Both the position numbers and the translations under genes were made by a program. A stretch of 64,000 bases of DNA from CAYNZV01 sp965217095 (GTDB lineage: Bacteria > Latescibacterota > UBA2968 > UBA8231), in contig OZ244235.1 in NCBI GenBank assembly GCA_965217095.1, positions 248,001 to 312,000 of the forward strand, in the 5' to 3' direction. The first letter of the stretch is position 1. Each line of letters starts with the position of its first letter. Below are positions 8,966-19,141 of this stretch, piece after piece. The notes under the pieces are model-generated. The model searched no databases and was not told where the DNA came from. It saw only the letters and a list, made by a program, of their open reading frames with translations.

Positions 8966-9967
8966 ATGCAGAACGTAGCATTCATCGGTTGTGGCAATAT
9001 TGCCCGGATCCATGCAAGGCATCTGCAAAGCTTTCGCGGCGTGCGCATCGTCACCTGCGCCGACGTGATCGAAGAACGAGCGGCGAGCTTCGCGTCCGAG
9101 TTCGCGACTCCCCGATACTGCACTGACTTCAGGAAAATGCTCAGGGACGACGCGATCGACACCGTCTGGGTCTGTACGCCGACCTCCGCGCACCGAGCCC
9201 CGGTCGTACACGCGGCCCGCGCCGGCAAGCACGTCTTTGTGGAGAAGCCCATGGCCCTGAAGCTACGGGATGGGTACGACATGGCCGAGGCTTGCGAGCG
9301 CCACGGGGTGAAAATGACGATCGGCTTCTGCTTGCGATTCGACGGGTGTCGGGGAAAACTCAAGGAACTCGTACAGAAGGACGTTCTGGGCCGGCCCGTT
9401 TTCTGGCGCTCCATAGGAAAAGGCAAGCAACCCAAGGCGTGGATGCGGGATGTGAACGTTGGGGGTGGACCGTTCATGGATCTGGCGGTCCACAACTACG
9501 ATTCCGCGCGGCAGGTATTTGGTCCGGTGGAGTCGGTACAGGCCTCGTCCATGCAGCTGGCCAGCACCAGTGTAGGGCACGACACCGGCTCGGTCATTCT
9601 CAACTTCGCGTCCGGGGACCAGCACACCCTCGTTTGGACCTGGGGTGTGGACGTCCGCTCATTGAACCACGACGACCTGGTCGGACCCAAGGGGGTTCTC
9701 GAATTCGGTATGACGGCGCAAAAGGCGCCCAAGAACTACGATCCTGCCAGACCGCGCTGCTTCACGTTCAAGAAAGATGGCGGCGACGAGCGGCTGTTCA
9801 CCTACAGGCAAACCGACTATCGGAGGTTGCAGGACAAGAATGCGTTGCAGAATTTCGCGCGCAACGAACAACCCCTTGTGACTCCTGAAGACGGGATCGA
9901 GGCCCTCAAGATCGCAGTGGCCGTGCTCAAGTCCGGACGGCAGCGCAAGACGATTCGCCTTTCCTAG
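8966..9967 (+). CDS. Gfo/Idh/MocA-family NAD(P)-dependent oxidoreductase
   Basis: This 333-residue cytosolic dehydrogenase of sugars or inositol-like polyols starts with a Rossmann fold, VAFIGCGNIARIHARHL. It has the family's EKP motif (FVEKPMALK, residues ~91-99) and FMDLAVHNYDSARQVFG, where the active-site His/Asp of the family usually lies. The start ATG is the first in frame, preceded by GAGAG. Its substrate is unknown; neighbouring hydrolases suggest a monosaccharide released from a glycan. The gene ends tail-to-tail with the GH116 gene, the two stop codons sharing the palindrome CTAG (9964-9967), so there is no room for a separate terminator between them. Confidence 0.93.
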   Translation: MQNVAFIGCGNIARIHARHLQSFRGVRIVTCADVIEERAASFASEFATPRYCTDFRKMLRDDAIDTVWVCTPTSAHRAPVVHAARAGKHVFVEKPMALKLRDGYDMAEACERHGVKMTIGFCLRFDGCRGKLKELVQKDVLGRPVFWRSIGKGKQPKAWMRDVNVGGGPFMDLAVHNYDSARQVFGPVESVQASSMQLASTSVGHDTGSVILNFASGDQHTLVWTWGVDVRSLNHDDLVGPKGVLEFGMTAQKAPKNYDPARPRCFTFKKDGGDERLFTYRQTDYRRLQDKNALQNFARNEQPLVTPEDGIEALKIAVAVLKSGRQRKTIRLS

Positions 9968-12516
9968 GAGCCCGTGGTTTTGCCGATCTCCCACGTTTTC
10001 TGCTGTCCGGGCCCAAGTCGCACCGGTGCCGGGTCCCGGCTCTCGCCGATGCCCGTCAGCCCGATTCTCTGCAGCTCAACCGAACCGTGCCCGACATGCA
10101 GGGTTACGCGCACGCCGTCTTCATAGGCCTGCTGTATGCACTGACCCCAAGCCCGTCCGGTCGACCAGAACCACGTGCCCTCTTGTCCGGCGAAGCAGAT
10201 CGCCCGCTCCACTTCCGAGTAGTGGAAGCCCGTTAGCGCCAGCACCCCCGCCCACGAGGCCATCGCCCGGGCGTAGTGATGGCCGCATTCCGCCTCGTCG
10301 AAGGGGCTGCGCCTGTACCCGTCGTAGCGATCGCGAATCGCCTGGATGCAGTCCAGGCCGGCGGCCGTCTGCCCTTCGTAGAGCATGTGCACCGCCGCCG
10401 CGTATTCAAAACCGGTCATGACCTCGCTGTAGTAGGGAAACGGCTGTTGCGGCCGGTTGCCGCGCGGATAGGTGGCCATCAACAGCGCTGACTCGTCGCC
10501 CAGGACATAGCTGCGCATGTTGTTGAAATGGTCGTGGAAACCCTGTCGGAAGTTGTACTTCACGATGCTCCGCAGGGTGGTCTTCACATGCTCCCGATTA
10601 AGCAGGTATCCCAACCCGCAGACATGGGCCATGAACTGCCCGACGAGCTGATCCACGAGGCAGCCCGACCCAAGCTGCAATTCGGGCTCCTGAAGGTTGG
10701 TGGCACCCAGACCCCGCGCCAATCCCGCGGCGGGTGACACCTGAGGCGGACGGATTTCGTGTTCGTAGTACTCGTCGTTGAAGAGATGCGCGTCCAACCA
10801 TTGGCTACCCCGTTCGAAAAGCTCGCGGCATCTCTTCGCAAACGCCTGCTCGCCCAGGTAGCGGGCCATTTCCTCCCCCGCCCGCAGTGCGCCCAGATAC
10901 CAGGTGCCCATCTGTGGATTGGGACCGTAATACTCCACATCCATGGTGTTGTGCTGACAGCCTTCCATCACGCCGTCTTGATCGGCGTCCCAGCCCCCGT
11001 CGATCCAGCAGAACTCGAGGGCCCGACGCGCTTTGGGCCAGAGGGCCCGCAGCATGGCGTCATCGCCTGAGAGCTGCCAGTCGCGGTAGAGCTTCATCAG
11101 GCAACCCATCTGGCCATCGGCGGCGGCAAGGCCGTAGTCCCGGGCGCCCTGCAGCGGCAGATTGACGCGAAAGCTCATTAGGCCATCGTCGCTGGTGGCA
11201 TGGCGAAACTCTGTATCGCGCATCGATGCGGCCAGATCGGCAAAGAGGAACGCGGTCGCTTGCTCGTAATTCCATACGTGGGTGCAGCTGCCATGGCAGC
11301 AACCAGCCTGGTCGTGACACCCTTCAAAACCGAAGAAGCGACCATCCTCGGTGCGAAAGCAGGTCTGCGTGCGCAGGTGCGCCAGATTGAACAGGGCTGC
11401 CTCCTTGACGACGGATGGCAGATCGCTGTCGCAGAAGCTCTGCACAAAACGGACCGTGGTTTCCTCCAGCTCGGGCAGGGCTACCATCACCTGCTCGGCA
11501 ACGTCCCAGGCGTCCTTGTATCGAGTGGTGTAGTAGTTGCCGATGCGCTCCGGATCGCCGTCGTCGCAGCAGGATTCTTCTGTTTTCGGTTGGGGCGGAT
11601 TCCAGGTCATGCGATTGGGGAAATGCCAGGTCAGCAGGAAGAGCGCCTCGGCGGTTGCGCCGGCGGGGATCTCCTGGCGCACCGCCAGCGAAGCGACGGG
11701 CGCATCGGCACCCGCAGCGTCCCGTTCCGCAAGCAGACCATCGGCGCTGAAATCGTCCCAGAAGTCGAGCATCCCGCCCCCCCAGCCCAGCGGCGTCCAG
11801 GCGGTGCGGTAGCTGACCACTGCCCCGCGCTCCGCGGTGAGGGCCATGGTGCCCCAACGTTCATCCTCAGCTGCCACGCCTTCCGAATCCATGAAGATAC
11901 CCTGGACCGCCGTCCCATCTTTGAAGCGGTTGCGGTTCTTCTTGGGCGCGCCCGCCGATCCGTCCGTGCCAATGGCGTTCACGATGGATCCACAGACCGA
12001 TGTCTGCAGGGTTTCCCCGCTGATGTTGTGCAGTACAAACCGGAGTACGGCAACCGGATGGCCGCTGGCATCGGCATCGGCCGGAATGAGTGGATTGAAG
12101 GCCTCCAGACGGATCTCGACCGGCACGTCGTCGTCGGCTAGAAGCACCTGGCCCAACGGGTAGGCGGCGGCGAATGAACAACGGCGGAAGCGCGGCAGGC
12201 CATGGTTCGGCACGGTGCTGCCGGCCGCGCCCTCGTAATCCTCTATTTCCACGGGTCCTTCCAGAGCACGGGTGAAAGACCGGCCCTGGCCATCTTGCCC
12301 GTGAATCGCAAAGAAAGAGGAGACGCCTATTACGCCCGGTGGAAAGGCCGGCACAAAACCCTTGGCAGGACGGTTGACGATTTCCCAATCTCGCAGGTCG
12401 CCGCGACCTCCCAGGGAAACCGTGCCGGTGCCGATGCCCCCCAGCGGCAGGGCAATACGGGCTAGATGCTGTTGATCGTACTCCTTCAGGATGGGCCATT
12501 TCTGTCGTTCAAACAT
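9964..12516 (-). CDS. GH116-family glucosylceramidase-like beta-glycosidase
   Basis: About 850 residues. The N-terminal block RIALPLGGIGTGTVSLGGRGDLRDWEIVN is diagnostic of the GBA2/GH116 family, whose known members cleave beta-glucosides or beta-xylosides, including glucosylceramide, by a retaining mechanism. HVWNYEQATAFLF (plus-strand ~11250-11285) carries the probable nucleophile Glu, and NTMDVEYYGPNPQMGTWYLGAL (~10890-10950) the probable acid/base Asp, in the expected order. Of several ATGs I prefer 12516, because GAGGG precedes it by 5 bases and the conserved domain begins at once. No signal peptide is seen, so it is likely cytosolic or periplasm-facing by another route. It is transcribed alone, divergently from the next gene. 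Confidence 0.9.
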   Translation of the reverse strand: MFERQKWPILKEYDQQHLARIALPLGGIGTGTVSLGGRGDLRDWEIVNRPAKGFVPAFPPGVIGVSSFFAIHGQDGQGRSFTRALEGPVEIEDYEGAAGSTVPNHGLPRFRRCSFAAAYPLGQVLLADDDVPVEIRLEAFNPLIPADADASGHPVAVLRFVLHNISGETLQTSVCGSIVNAIGTDGSAGAPKKNRNRFKDGTAVQGIFMDSEGVAAEDERWGTMALTAERGAVVSYRTAWTPLGWGGGMLDFWDDFSADGLLAERDAAGADAPVASLAVRQEIPAGATAEALFLLTWHFPNRMTWNPPQPKTEESCCDDGDPERIGNYYTTRYKDAWDVAEQVMVALPELEETTVRFVQSFCDSDLPSVVKEAALFNLAHLRTQTCFRTEDGRFFGFEGCHDQAGCCHGSCTHVWNYEQATAFLFADLAASMRDTEFRHATSDDGLMSFRVNLPLQGARDYGLAAADGQMGCLMKLYRDWQLSGDDAMLRALWPKARRALEFCWIDGGWDADQDGVMEGCQHNTMDVEYYGPNPQMGTWYLGALRAGEEMARYLGEQAFAKRCRELFERGSQWLDAHLFNDEYYEHEIRPPQVSPAAGLARGLGATNLQEPELQLGSGCLVDQLVGQFMAHVCGLGYLLNREHVKTTLRSIVKYNFRQGFHDHFNNMRSYVLGDESALLMATYPRGNRPQQPFPYYSEVMTGFEYAAAVHMLYEGQTAAGLDCIQAIRDRYDGYRRSPFDEAECGHHYARAMASWAGVLALTGFHYSEVERAICFAGQEGTWFWSTGRAWGQCIQQAYEDGVRVTLHVGHGSVELQRIGLTGIGESRDPAPVRLGPGQQKTWEIGKTTGS

Positions 12517-12736
12517 GGGGTCCCTCATGTGGATTTCGAGCTTTGCTCTGCGCACCGTCGTGTCCGTGGTGGCAGGTCGGTTGCCAGACTTGATTGCGAA
12601 CGGAATATGCGAAAATGGACGCGGTTGCACATTCAAACCTGGAGAAAAGCTGGAGTCTGAGAATCTCGGACCTTGCCCCGGGACCGACGAACGCCCTGTT
12701 TATGCTCACAATTCTTCGAGCAAAGCGTCGCATCCA

Positions 12737-13633
12737 ATGGCATCCTTTCACCAGCTAACGACAGAAGAGCTCACCCTCGTCGTCGGTGACAACTCTTCTC
12801 ACGAGCACAGCGAAGCAGGCTACAACGGCATCTGGCGGATGACCTCCGTCCACGACGATAGGCCGCTGTTCGTGCCGCGATACTGCGGTATGAACTTTGA
12901 ATTCATCGCGCCGAAGTCAGCAGAAGATTCAGCGGAACCGAGGGCTCACCCGACGCAGCTGATGGTCGATGAGGTTGAGCGTCAGGTTACCCTGCATCAA
13001 CCTCCGACCCCCACACATCACGTTGAGAGCTGGATGACCTACCGCACCGCGGGGCCGGCTCATCTCGACTGGAGCTTCCGCTATCGCCTGCACGAACCGG
13101 CAGCCTTTCCGACGGGTGTCGCCGGCTTTTTCTTTGCCAGCTACATCGACGAACCGGAGAACAAGGCGATCTACGTGCTGAGCCGGGATGTCTACGACAC
13201 GCTGATGTGGGTTCAGTTCTGTACGACCTACCAAGGCCGTGACTGTGCCGTTACCTGGGAAGAGGATCCCTACGACCTGGAGTTCGGCCAAAATGACCAC
13301 GGCCTCTACACGTCGCGGGCGCCGATTCGCTACACCGTCCCGATGTTTCTCGGTCGTCGCGGTGACATGGCCTTCGCTATCATGTTCGAACGCCCGCAGG
13401 GCGTGGTGATATGTCACGGAATGGGCGGAGGAGGATTTGTGGAGAATTGCTCCGACCGCAATCCGGCGTGGGATTTCTTTCTCTACACCGACGATCCTGC
13501 CGCAAACTCAGAAGGATCGTGGAACGGTCGTCTGCTGTACAAGCAATTTGTCAGCCGCGACGACATCCTCAGCGAATACCGCAATTTCCAAAGCAGCTTC
13601 GGGCACGACTGGGTCGCGCCCTCGTTCGGCTGA
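12737..13633 (+). CDS. Hypothetical protein, probable beta-sandwich
   Basis: The protein has 298 residues if started at ATG 12737; the open frame upstream overlaps the GH116 gene and reads as shadow sequence. I do not recognise the family. Features are a beta-rich, aromatic-rich chain (WMTYRTAGPAHLDWSFRYRLHE, GVAGFFFASYIDEPENKAIYVLSRD), no signal peptide and no transmembrane segment. A Gly-rich turn, CHGMGGGGFVEN, lies near residue 230, followed by NPAWDFFLYTDDP. The composition resembles sugar-binding or mutarotase-like sandwich proteins. It shares the intergenic region 12517-12736 with the divergent GH116 gene, which suggests joint regulation, but no operator is evident. Confidence 0.55.
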   Translation: MASFHQLTTEELTLVVGDNSSHEHSEAGYNGIWRMTSVHDDRPLFVPRYCGMNFEFIAPKSAEDSAEPRAHPTQLMVDEVERQVTLHQPPTPTHHVESWMTYRTAGPAHLDWSFRYRLHEPAAFPTGVAGFFFASYIDEPENKAIYVLSRDVYDTLMWVQFCTTYQGRDCAVTWEEDPYDLEFGQNDHGLYTSRAPIRYTVPMFLGRRGDMAFAIMFERPQGVVICHGMGGGGFVENCSDRNPAWDFFLYTDDPAANSEGSWNGRLLYKQFVSRDDILSEYRNFQSSFGHDWVAPSFG

Positions 13634-14450
13634 GCGATGACCGGAAACGGGAACAGTTGGCCGGCGCTCCGCGAATGGCGTGCCACGGGGAACGAGCGGT
13701 CTGGTGGCAGTACTTCGATGTCGATTCATGCCTACCGCAGAATCAGCAGTCTCCGCGTGGCATTGAATGCGCCTCGGCCGTCGCGCCCATCCCACAGCAT
13801 TACGTGTGAGCCAGGCATCCGCTGACCTATTTCGAAGGTGCGTACCAGACCACCGCGCACATCGTAAATACGTATCACGACGTCGCTGGCTTGGGCCAAC
13901 TGATAGGGAATCGTCACCTCTGGGTTAGAGGGATTGGGGTAGCTCTGCTTCAGCTCGAAGTCATATGCCACCGCGCTGCCCGCGGCGATCCGTTTTGAGG
14001 ATGGCAGTGCGCTCTCCGCCTTCGACAGCGCATCCTTGTATTTATTGGCCGCATCCTTGAACGCTGAGGACGTCCGCAACGCATCTCCCTCGGACAATGC
14101 CTGCTGAGCATCACTGATTTCTCCTGGGTCTCCTCCCAACGCAATCGCCTGATCCAACGCGTCCACAGCAGTTTTGCGTGCAATCGCGAGAAGCTGATCC
14201 ATCAGTTCGGCGCCTTCGGCAGGATCAAGTCCCTCATCGATTGCTGCTTCCAACTCTCCGATTGCTCCCTCGAGGTTACCCAAAGCGGCCTGGTTGTCTG
14301 GTGGACTCTTATTGAATTCATCAAGCACGGTCTGGAGCTTGTCAACCGCGTCCTCCAGCTTATCCGCCAATGAAGTCCCCGGATTGGCATCGATAATATC
14401 CTCAAGCGCGTCGACCTGATTCTGTGTTGCTCCTGTCGGGCTCAAACCGG

Positions 14451-14715
14451 TGATGGTGACCTGATCAAGAGTACTGCTCAGCGTACCGTCGTCAACGATC
14501 AGTTGTATTTGGTAAGTGCCGTCGAGATCGGCGACCAAGGTTGGATCCACCGCTGCCGGATCGGAGAGTGTCGCAGTACTGCCGGCCGGTTTGGAGGTGA
14601 CGGTCCAGCTGAAGGTCAAAGGGTTGCCATCGGGATCGCTGGAATTGCTGCCGTCCAGTTGCGCGGTTTCTCCCACCAGGACACTCTGATCCGCGCCGGC
14701 GTCGGCTACAGGTGG
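14451..14715 (-). repeat. PKD-like module, copy C of the giant repeat protein
   Basis: It encodes NQPPVADAGADQSVLVGETA through DPTLVADLDGTYQIQLIVDD to the next linker. It differs at a few codons from the copies at ~15380-15655 and ~16675-16948. The high nucleotide similarity indicates recent duplication or homogenisation. Confidence 0.75.
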
Positions 14716-15379
14716 CTGGTTGGGCAGTGGGGCAATCCACGCCTCCGTACCCAATGGACTCGTACCCCAACCGACGACGAAGTTGCCATTGTCGGAGATG
14801 CCTTCGGCAATGGACAAGGACCAGCCCGTGAGATCCTGGCCGGAGGCGGTGATGCTAACTCCGACCACCACCGAGCCGTCGGCGGTCGTCGCGCGCGCCT
14901 CACTCGAGAAGCTGCCACCGGGCAGATCGCCCAGGGGTTGCATGCCCCCGGCTGCGGTCCAGCGAAAGGCCTCCACGCCGACGCCTGAAAAGCCGAGCCC
15001 GACCACCACGGAACCGTCGACAGAGACACCTGCTGCCTCACTTGAAAAGCTGCCGGCGGGCAGGTCTCCAAGACCCGCCATACCACCACCCGACACCCAG
15101 CGGAAGGCTTCGGGCCCCGCTGCCGAGGTGCCTTTACCAACGATTGCCGAGGCATCCGAGACATCTAAAGCGAGGCTGAGGAAGGTGCCGCCATTTAGAT
15201 CGCCCAGGCCCTGCATGCCAGCACCAAAGGTCCAGCGGAACGCCTCTAACCCGCTACCCGACTGACTCAGTCCCACCACGAAGGTGCCGTCGCTAGACAC
15301 CCCAAGTGCCTGACTCGAAAACGAACCTCCGGCGAGATCACCCAGTCCCGTGAAGGTGGTGGCCAGACCGGGGGCGGCG

Positions 15380-15655
15380 GCGGTGATGGTGAGCTGGTCG
15401 GCGGCGCTACTCAGCGTACCGTCGTTAACGATCAGTTGTATTTGGTAAGTGCCGTCGAGATCGGCGACCAAGGTCGGCGCCACTGCGGTCGGATCCGACA
15501 GCGACGCGGTACTACCGGCTGGCTGCGCTGTAATCGTCCAGCTGAAGGTCAAAGGGTTGCCATCGGGATCGCTGGAATTGCTGCCGTCCAGTTGCGCGGT
15601 TTCTCCCACCAGGACACTCTGATCCGCACCGGCGTCGGCTACCGGTGGCTGGTTG
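15380..15655 (-). repeat. PKD-like module, copy B of the giant repeat protein
   Basis: It has the same ~88-residue module as the copies at ~14451 and ~16675, differing by e.g. TITAQPAGSTASLSDPTAVAP in place of TVTSKPAGSTATLSDPAAVDP. It is followed by HAF repeats on its C-terminal side. Confidence 0.75.
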
Positions 15656-16674
15656 GGCAGGGGCGCAATCCAGGCCTCATCCCCCGACGGGCTCGAGCCC
15701 TGGCCGACGACAAAACGACCGTCGTCAGAGATGCCCCGAGCGGTGACCAGCACCCATCCGGTCAGATCCTGGCCGAAATCGTTGACCAACACGTCCTGGA
15801 GACGACGCATGCCATTGGTGCTGTCCCAGATGAAGGCTTCCTGACCCAACGCGGTGCTGCTTTCCCCCACGATGACCGAGCCATCGGCCGACACGCCCAG
15901 GGCCATGCTGTTGAAGCTGCCTCCGGGCAGATCGCCGAGCGGTTGCATGCCGCCAGCGGCGGTCCAACGAAAGGCTTCGAAGCCGGCGGCAGAGCTGCTG
16001 TTGCCCACCACCACCGCGCCGTCCGCGGACTCCGCCAGCGCCTGACTCGAGAAGCTGCCTCCGGGCAGATCACCGAGTGGCTGCATGCCGCCAGCCGCCG
16101 TCCACAGGAAAAGCCTCCTGACCCGAGCCGGACGTGCTCCTTCCCACTACCACCGAGCCGTCAGCGGAAACGTCAAAGGCCTGGCTGGAGAAGCTGCCGC
16201 CGGGCAGATCTCCCAAGCCCTGCAGGCCCCCGGCCGCGGTCCAGCGGAAGGCCTCCTGGTCCGGACTGGTGCCGCTGCCCACAACGACTGTCCCATCCAC
16301 CGAGACGCCACGGGACTCACTGTTGAAACTGCCTCCAGCCAGGTCTCCCAGGCCCTGCATGCCGCCCGCTGCGGTCCACCGAAAGGCCTCGCTACCAGCG
16401 GCCGGCTTGCCGCTCCCCACCACGACCGAGGCATCCGAGACATCGAACGCCGAGCTCGAGAAGATACCACCATTGAGATCCCCCAGTCCCTGCATGCCCC
16501 CACCGAAGGTCCAGCGGAAGGCCTCGAAGTTGGTGCCCCCGGATTGCGTCGATCGGCTGTGCCCTACCACGAAGGTGCCATCGGAGGAAACGCCAAACGC
16601 CGAGCTGAAGAAGCTGCTGCCGTCAAGGTCCCCCAGTCCCGTGAAGGTGGTGGCCAGACCGGGTATGGCCGCGG

Positions 16675-16948
16675 TGATGGTGACTGGGTCCGGTGCACTG
16701 CTCAGCGTACCGTCGTCAACGATCAATTGTATTTGGTAGCTGCCGGCGACATCGGCGACCAAGGTCGGATCCACCGCGGTCGGATCCGACAGCGACGCGG
16801 TACTACCGGCCGGCTGCGCCGTAATCGTCCAGCTGAAGGTCAAAGGATTGCCGTCGGGATCGTCGGAGTCGCTGCCGTCCAGTTGCGCGGTTTCGCCCAC
16901 CAAGACACTCTGATCCGCACCGGCGTCGGCTACCGGCGGCTGATTGAG
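16675..16948 (-). repeat. PKD-like module, copy A of the giant repeat protein
   Basis: First of three near-identical modules in protein order, it follows directly after the SBBP propeller repeats and precedes GLATTFTGLGDL, which also follows copy B. The boundaries suggest that module plus HAF block was duplicated as one unit. Confidence 0.75.
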
Positions 16949-18665
16949 AACCCCGATCTTTGCCAGAAAAGCATCACCGAAGCCACCGTTGTTGTTGGCC
17001 TGGATCGTTCCCCCTGTGGGGAAAAGGTCGATCGATCTCGTTCCGCCCGTGACGTAAGCACTTCCAGCAGCGTCGACGGCGATGCCAAAGCCGCCGAGAT
17101 CGAAGCCAGTGCCGCCCAAGTAGGTGGAGTAGACAAGGGCGTCGCCGAGCGGATTCACCTTGGTCACAAATGCATCGCCACCACCACTTCCGAACGTGGC
17201 CTGAATCGGATCGACTGTAGGAAAGTTGCTGGAAACAGTCTCTCCCGCGACGTAAGCGTTGCCTGCAGCGTCTACCGCGACATCCCTGCCGCCGTCGTTG
17301 CCGTTGCCGCCGAGGTAGGTAGAGTAGACGAGAGCGTTGCCGCTCGGATCCACCTTGGTGACGAATGCGTCTCTACCGCTGTTTTTGGTCGTCTGGAAAG
17401 CTCCCCCGGTCGTGGGAAAGTTGGAAGACTCGGTCCGTCCGGCGACGTAGGCATTGCCGGTGCCATCCACGGCAATGCCGAAACTGTCATCGGAGCCGCT
17501 GCCACCGAGGTAAGTGGCGTAGTCAAGCCCAGTGCCGGTGGCATTCAACTTTGCCTGACGCATCGACCTGGACATCCTTGCCGAAATCGTTGCCACTCCC
17601 ACCCAGGTAGGTGGAATAGACCAATACCGAACCGGCGGCGTTGATCTTAGCCACAAAAGCTTCGCTCCCGCCGTTGGAGGTTTGGCTGGGATTTGTCGGA
17701 AAGTCGGAGGAAAAGGTCTCCCCTGTGATATAGGCATTGCCTAGGGCATCCACCGCGACACCCATCCCCGTTTCGGAGCTGGTCGTGCCCCCCAGATAGG
17801 TTCCGTAGCTCAACACCGGGTCGATGATGAGCTCCATGTCGGGATCAAACGCTGCGACGTGAAAGCCAACGTGATGCTTGCCCCGAATTTGATAGCGGCC
17901 AGGTATGATCTTTCTGGTGCCATCGATCTTCTGGTAAATCGTCGGTGCCTTCTGAATCACAGCGCCGCCGGCGACGTGGAGGACGAGGTTGCCTTCGGCG
18001 TCAATCTCCAATTTGTCCGCGCCTTGGAAGCTGAGACGCACGATGGCAGGATCGACACCGCGCGCAACGATAAAGTCGTACTCCAGTTGCCTCTGGTTGC
18101 CGTAAAAAACGAGATCCACTCCCGGATAGACCTTCTCATAGACGACCTTGGCGTAACGAGGGATGTCGGTGCGCCACTGCCGTGGATCGTTGCCGATCAG
18201 GTAGTTGCTCTTGCCTGGTAGCTCCTCCAGCCCGAACACGCGTGGTGAAGGGTTGGCGCCAAGTAACTGCAACCGCAGAACAGATTGCTCACGGGTTTGG
18301 CTGTGACTTTCGGGTATTTCTGCCAATTCACGTTGAGCTATCGATGTCGCCGGCCTGTTTAATCCCAGCACTGCTTCGTTAGGGGTCAAGAAGAGGGAAT
18401 AGCCGCTCCCTTGAGAAAGGAAGATCACTCGGTCATCAGTTTGACCCTGGTTGGCTTCGAAGCTCAAAGGCAGTTTACCGTAGGATTCCACGACCTGCAT
18501 CCAGCCGGCATCAGAGATCTCGGCTGAGGTACCTCCCTGAGTCACGGCTCTGTTTGCCGCGGGAGCAGGAATCGCGGGATTCGCAGATGCAATCACACCA
18601 AAAATGAGGAAAATACCCATCCCAGCTTCTGCCGCTCTCTTGAGCCATTCTTTTGTGGGTTTCAT

Positions 18666-19141
18666 AATCTTTTCTCCCCCTCGAAGGTGTCATTTCCCGT
18701 GCAACCGTGCCTATGTTTATCCCAAACCTGGATATTTGTCAAATGTTGACCCGACTCCCTGCTTCCGCCTGGAGCGCACTAGATTGGGGGTGCGACCACC
18801 TGGCATCTAAAAGCGCATAATGCGGGGGAGTGGGCGGGCGGCGTTGCGCCGACGCATGGGTTGTTAGCGAGAGACCCCCGTGGGGGTCGCTACTTGGAAT
18901 AGTCGCTTCTGAGCACCATCACGTGTACTTGCGCATTCTCACTGCGGTTCGGCACAAGGGTGACAAATTAGGCGGGGGCCTTTCGCAGACCCGTCCACCT
19001 GCTCGGGGTCGATCCCTCGCAAATGGGCCGGGGATGGACGGCCACGCCTCCGGTTGAGTCGAGAAATTGCTGGCAATTGTTCTCTCGCCTCCCGTTCTTC
19101 GATCGCTACGAGATAACGTGATTAACAAGGGAGCAGCTCCG
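18666..19141. other. Intergenic region between divergent genes, with a short GC-rich hairpin
   Basis: This 476-bp stretch has no convincing gene. It should hold the promoters of the giant repeat protein (leftward) and the HEAT/CBM9 lipoprotein copy (rightward). A perfect hairpin GACCCC-CGTG-GGGGTC lies at about 18873-18888, without a T-run. From about 19039 the sequence is homologous to 26573 onward, so the duplicated segment includes ~100 bp of upstream DNA with likely promoter and ribosome-binding site. Confidence 0.5.

Larger units (their letters stand above)
13732..18665 (-). pseudogene. Giant extracellular repeat protein (SBBP, PKD-like and HAF repeats, FlgD-like C-terminal tag), two frameshifts
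   Basis: One ~1640-residue protein is split over three frames. The N-terminus (ATG 18665, GAGGGGGAGAAAAG upstream) has a signal peptide, then a DUF7948-like domain (LSFEANQGQTDDRVIFLSQG...YPGVDLVFYGNQRQLEYDF) and SBBP propeller repeats (YSTYLGGSGNDFG). At TTT 17550-17552 the frame breaks; dropping one base joins VDASGK to LNATGTGLDYATYLGG. Then come more SBBP repeats, three nearly identical PKD-like modules (PPVADAGADQSVLVGETAQL) and HAF repeats (LGDLPGGSFSSQA...ADGSVVVG). At AAAA 16109-16112 a second break occurs; dropping one base joins SGQEAF to LWTAAGGMQPLGDL. The C-terminus has a helical region and a FlgD-like sorting tag. It is probably secreted or surface-bound. The frameshifts may be assembly errors. 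Confidence 0.8.

Noticed and set aside
11200..12141. 313-codon plus-strand frame opposite the GH116 gene
   Set aside because: It is antisense to a well-supported glycosidase and has no domain or ribosome-binding site.
13732..18665. CRISPR-like or tandem DNA repeats
   Set aside because: The repeats are coding (SBBP, PKD and HAF modules) with variable codon positions and no regular short spacers.
18873..18888. GC-rich hairpin as an intrinsic terminator
   Set aside because: It lies between divergent genes and has no T-tract, so there is nothing for it to terminate.
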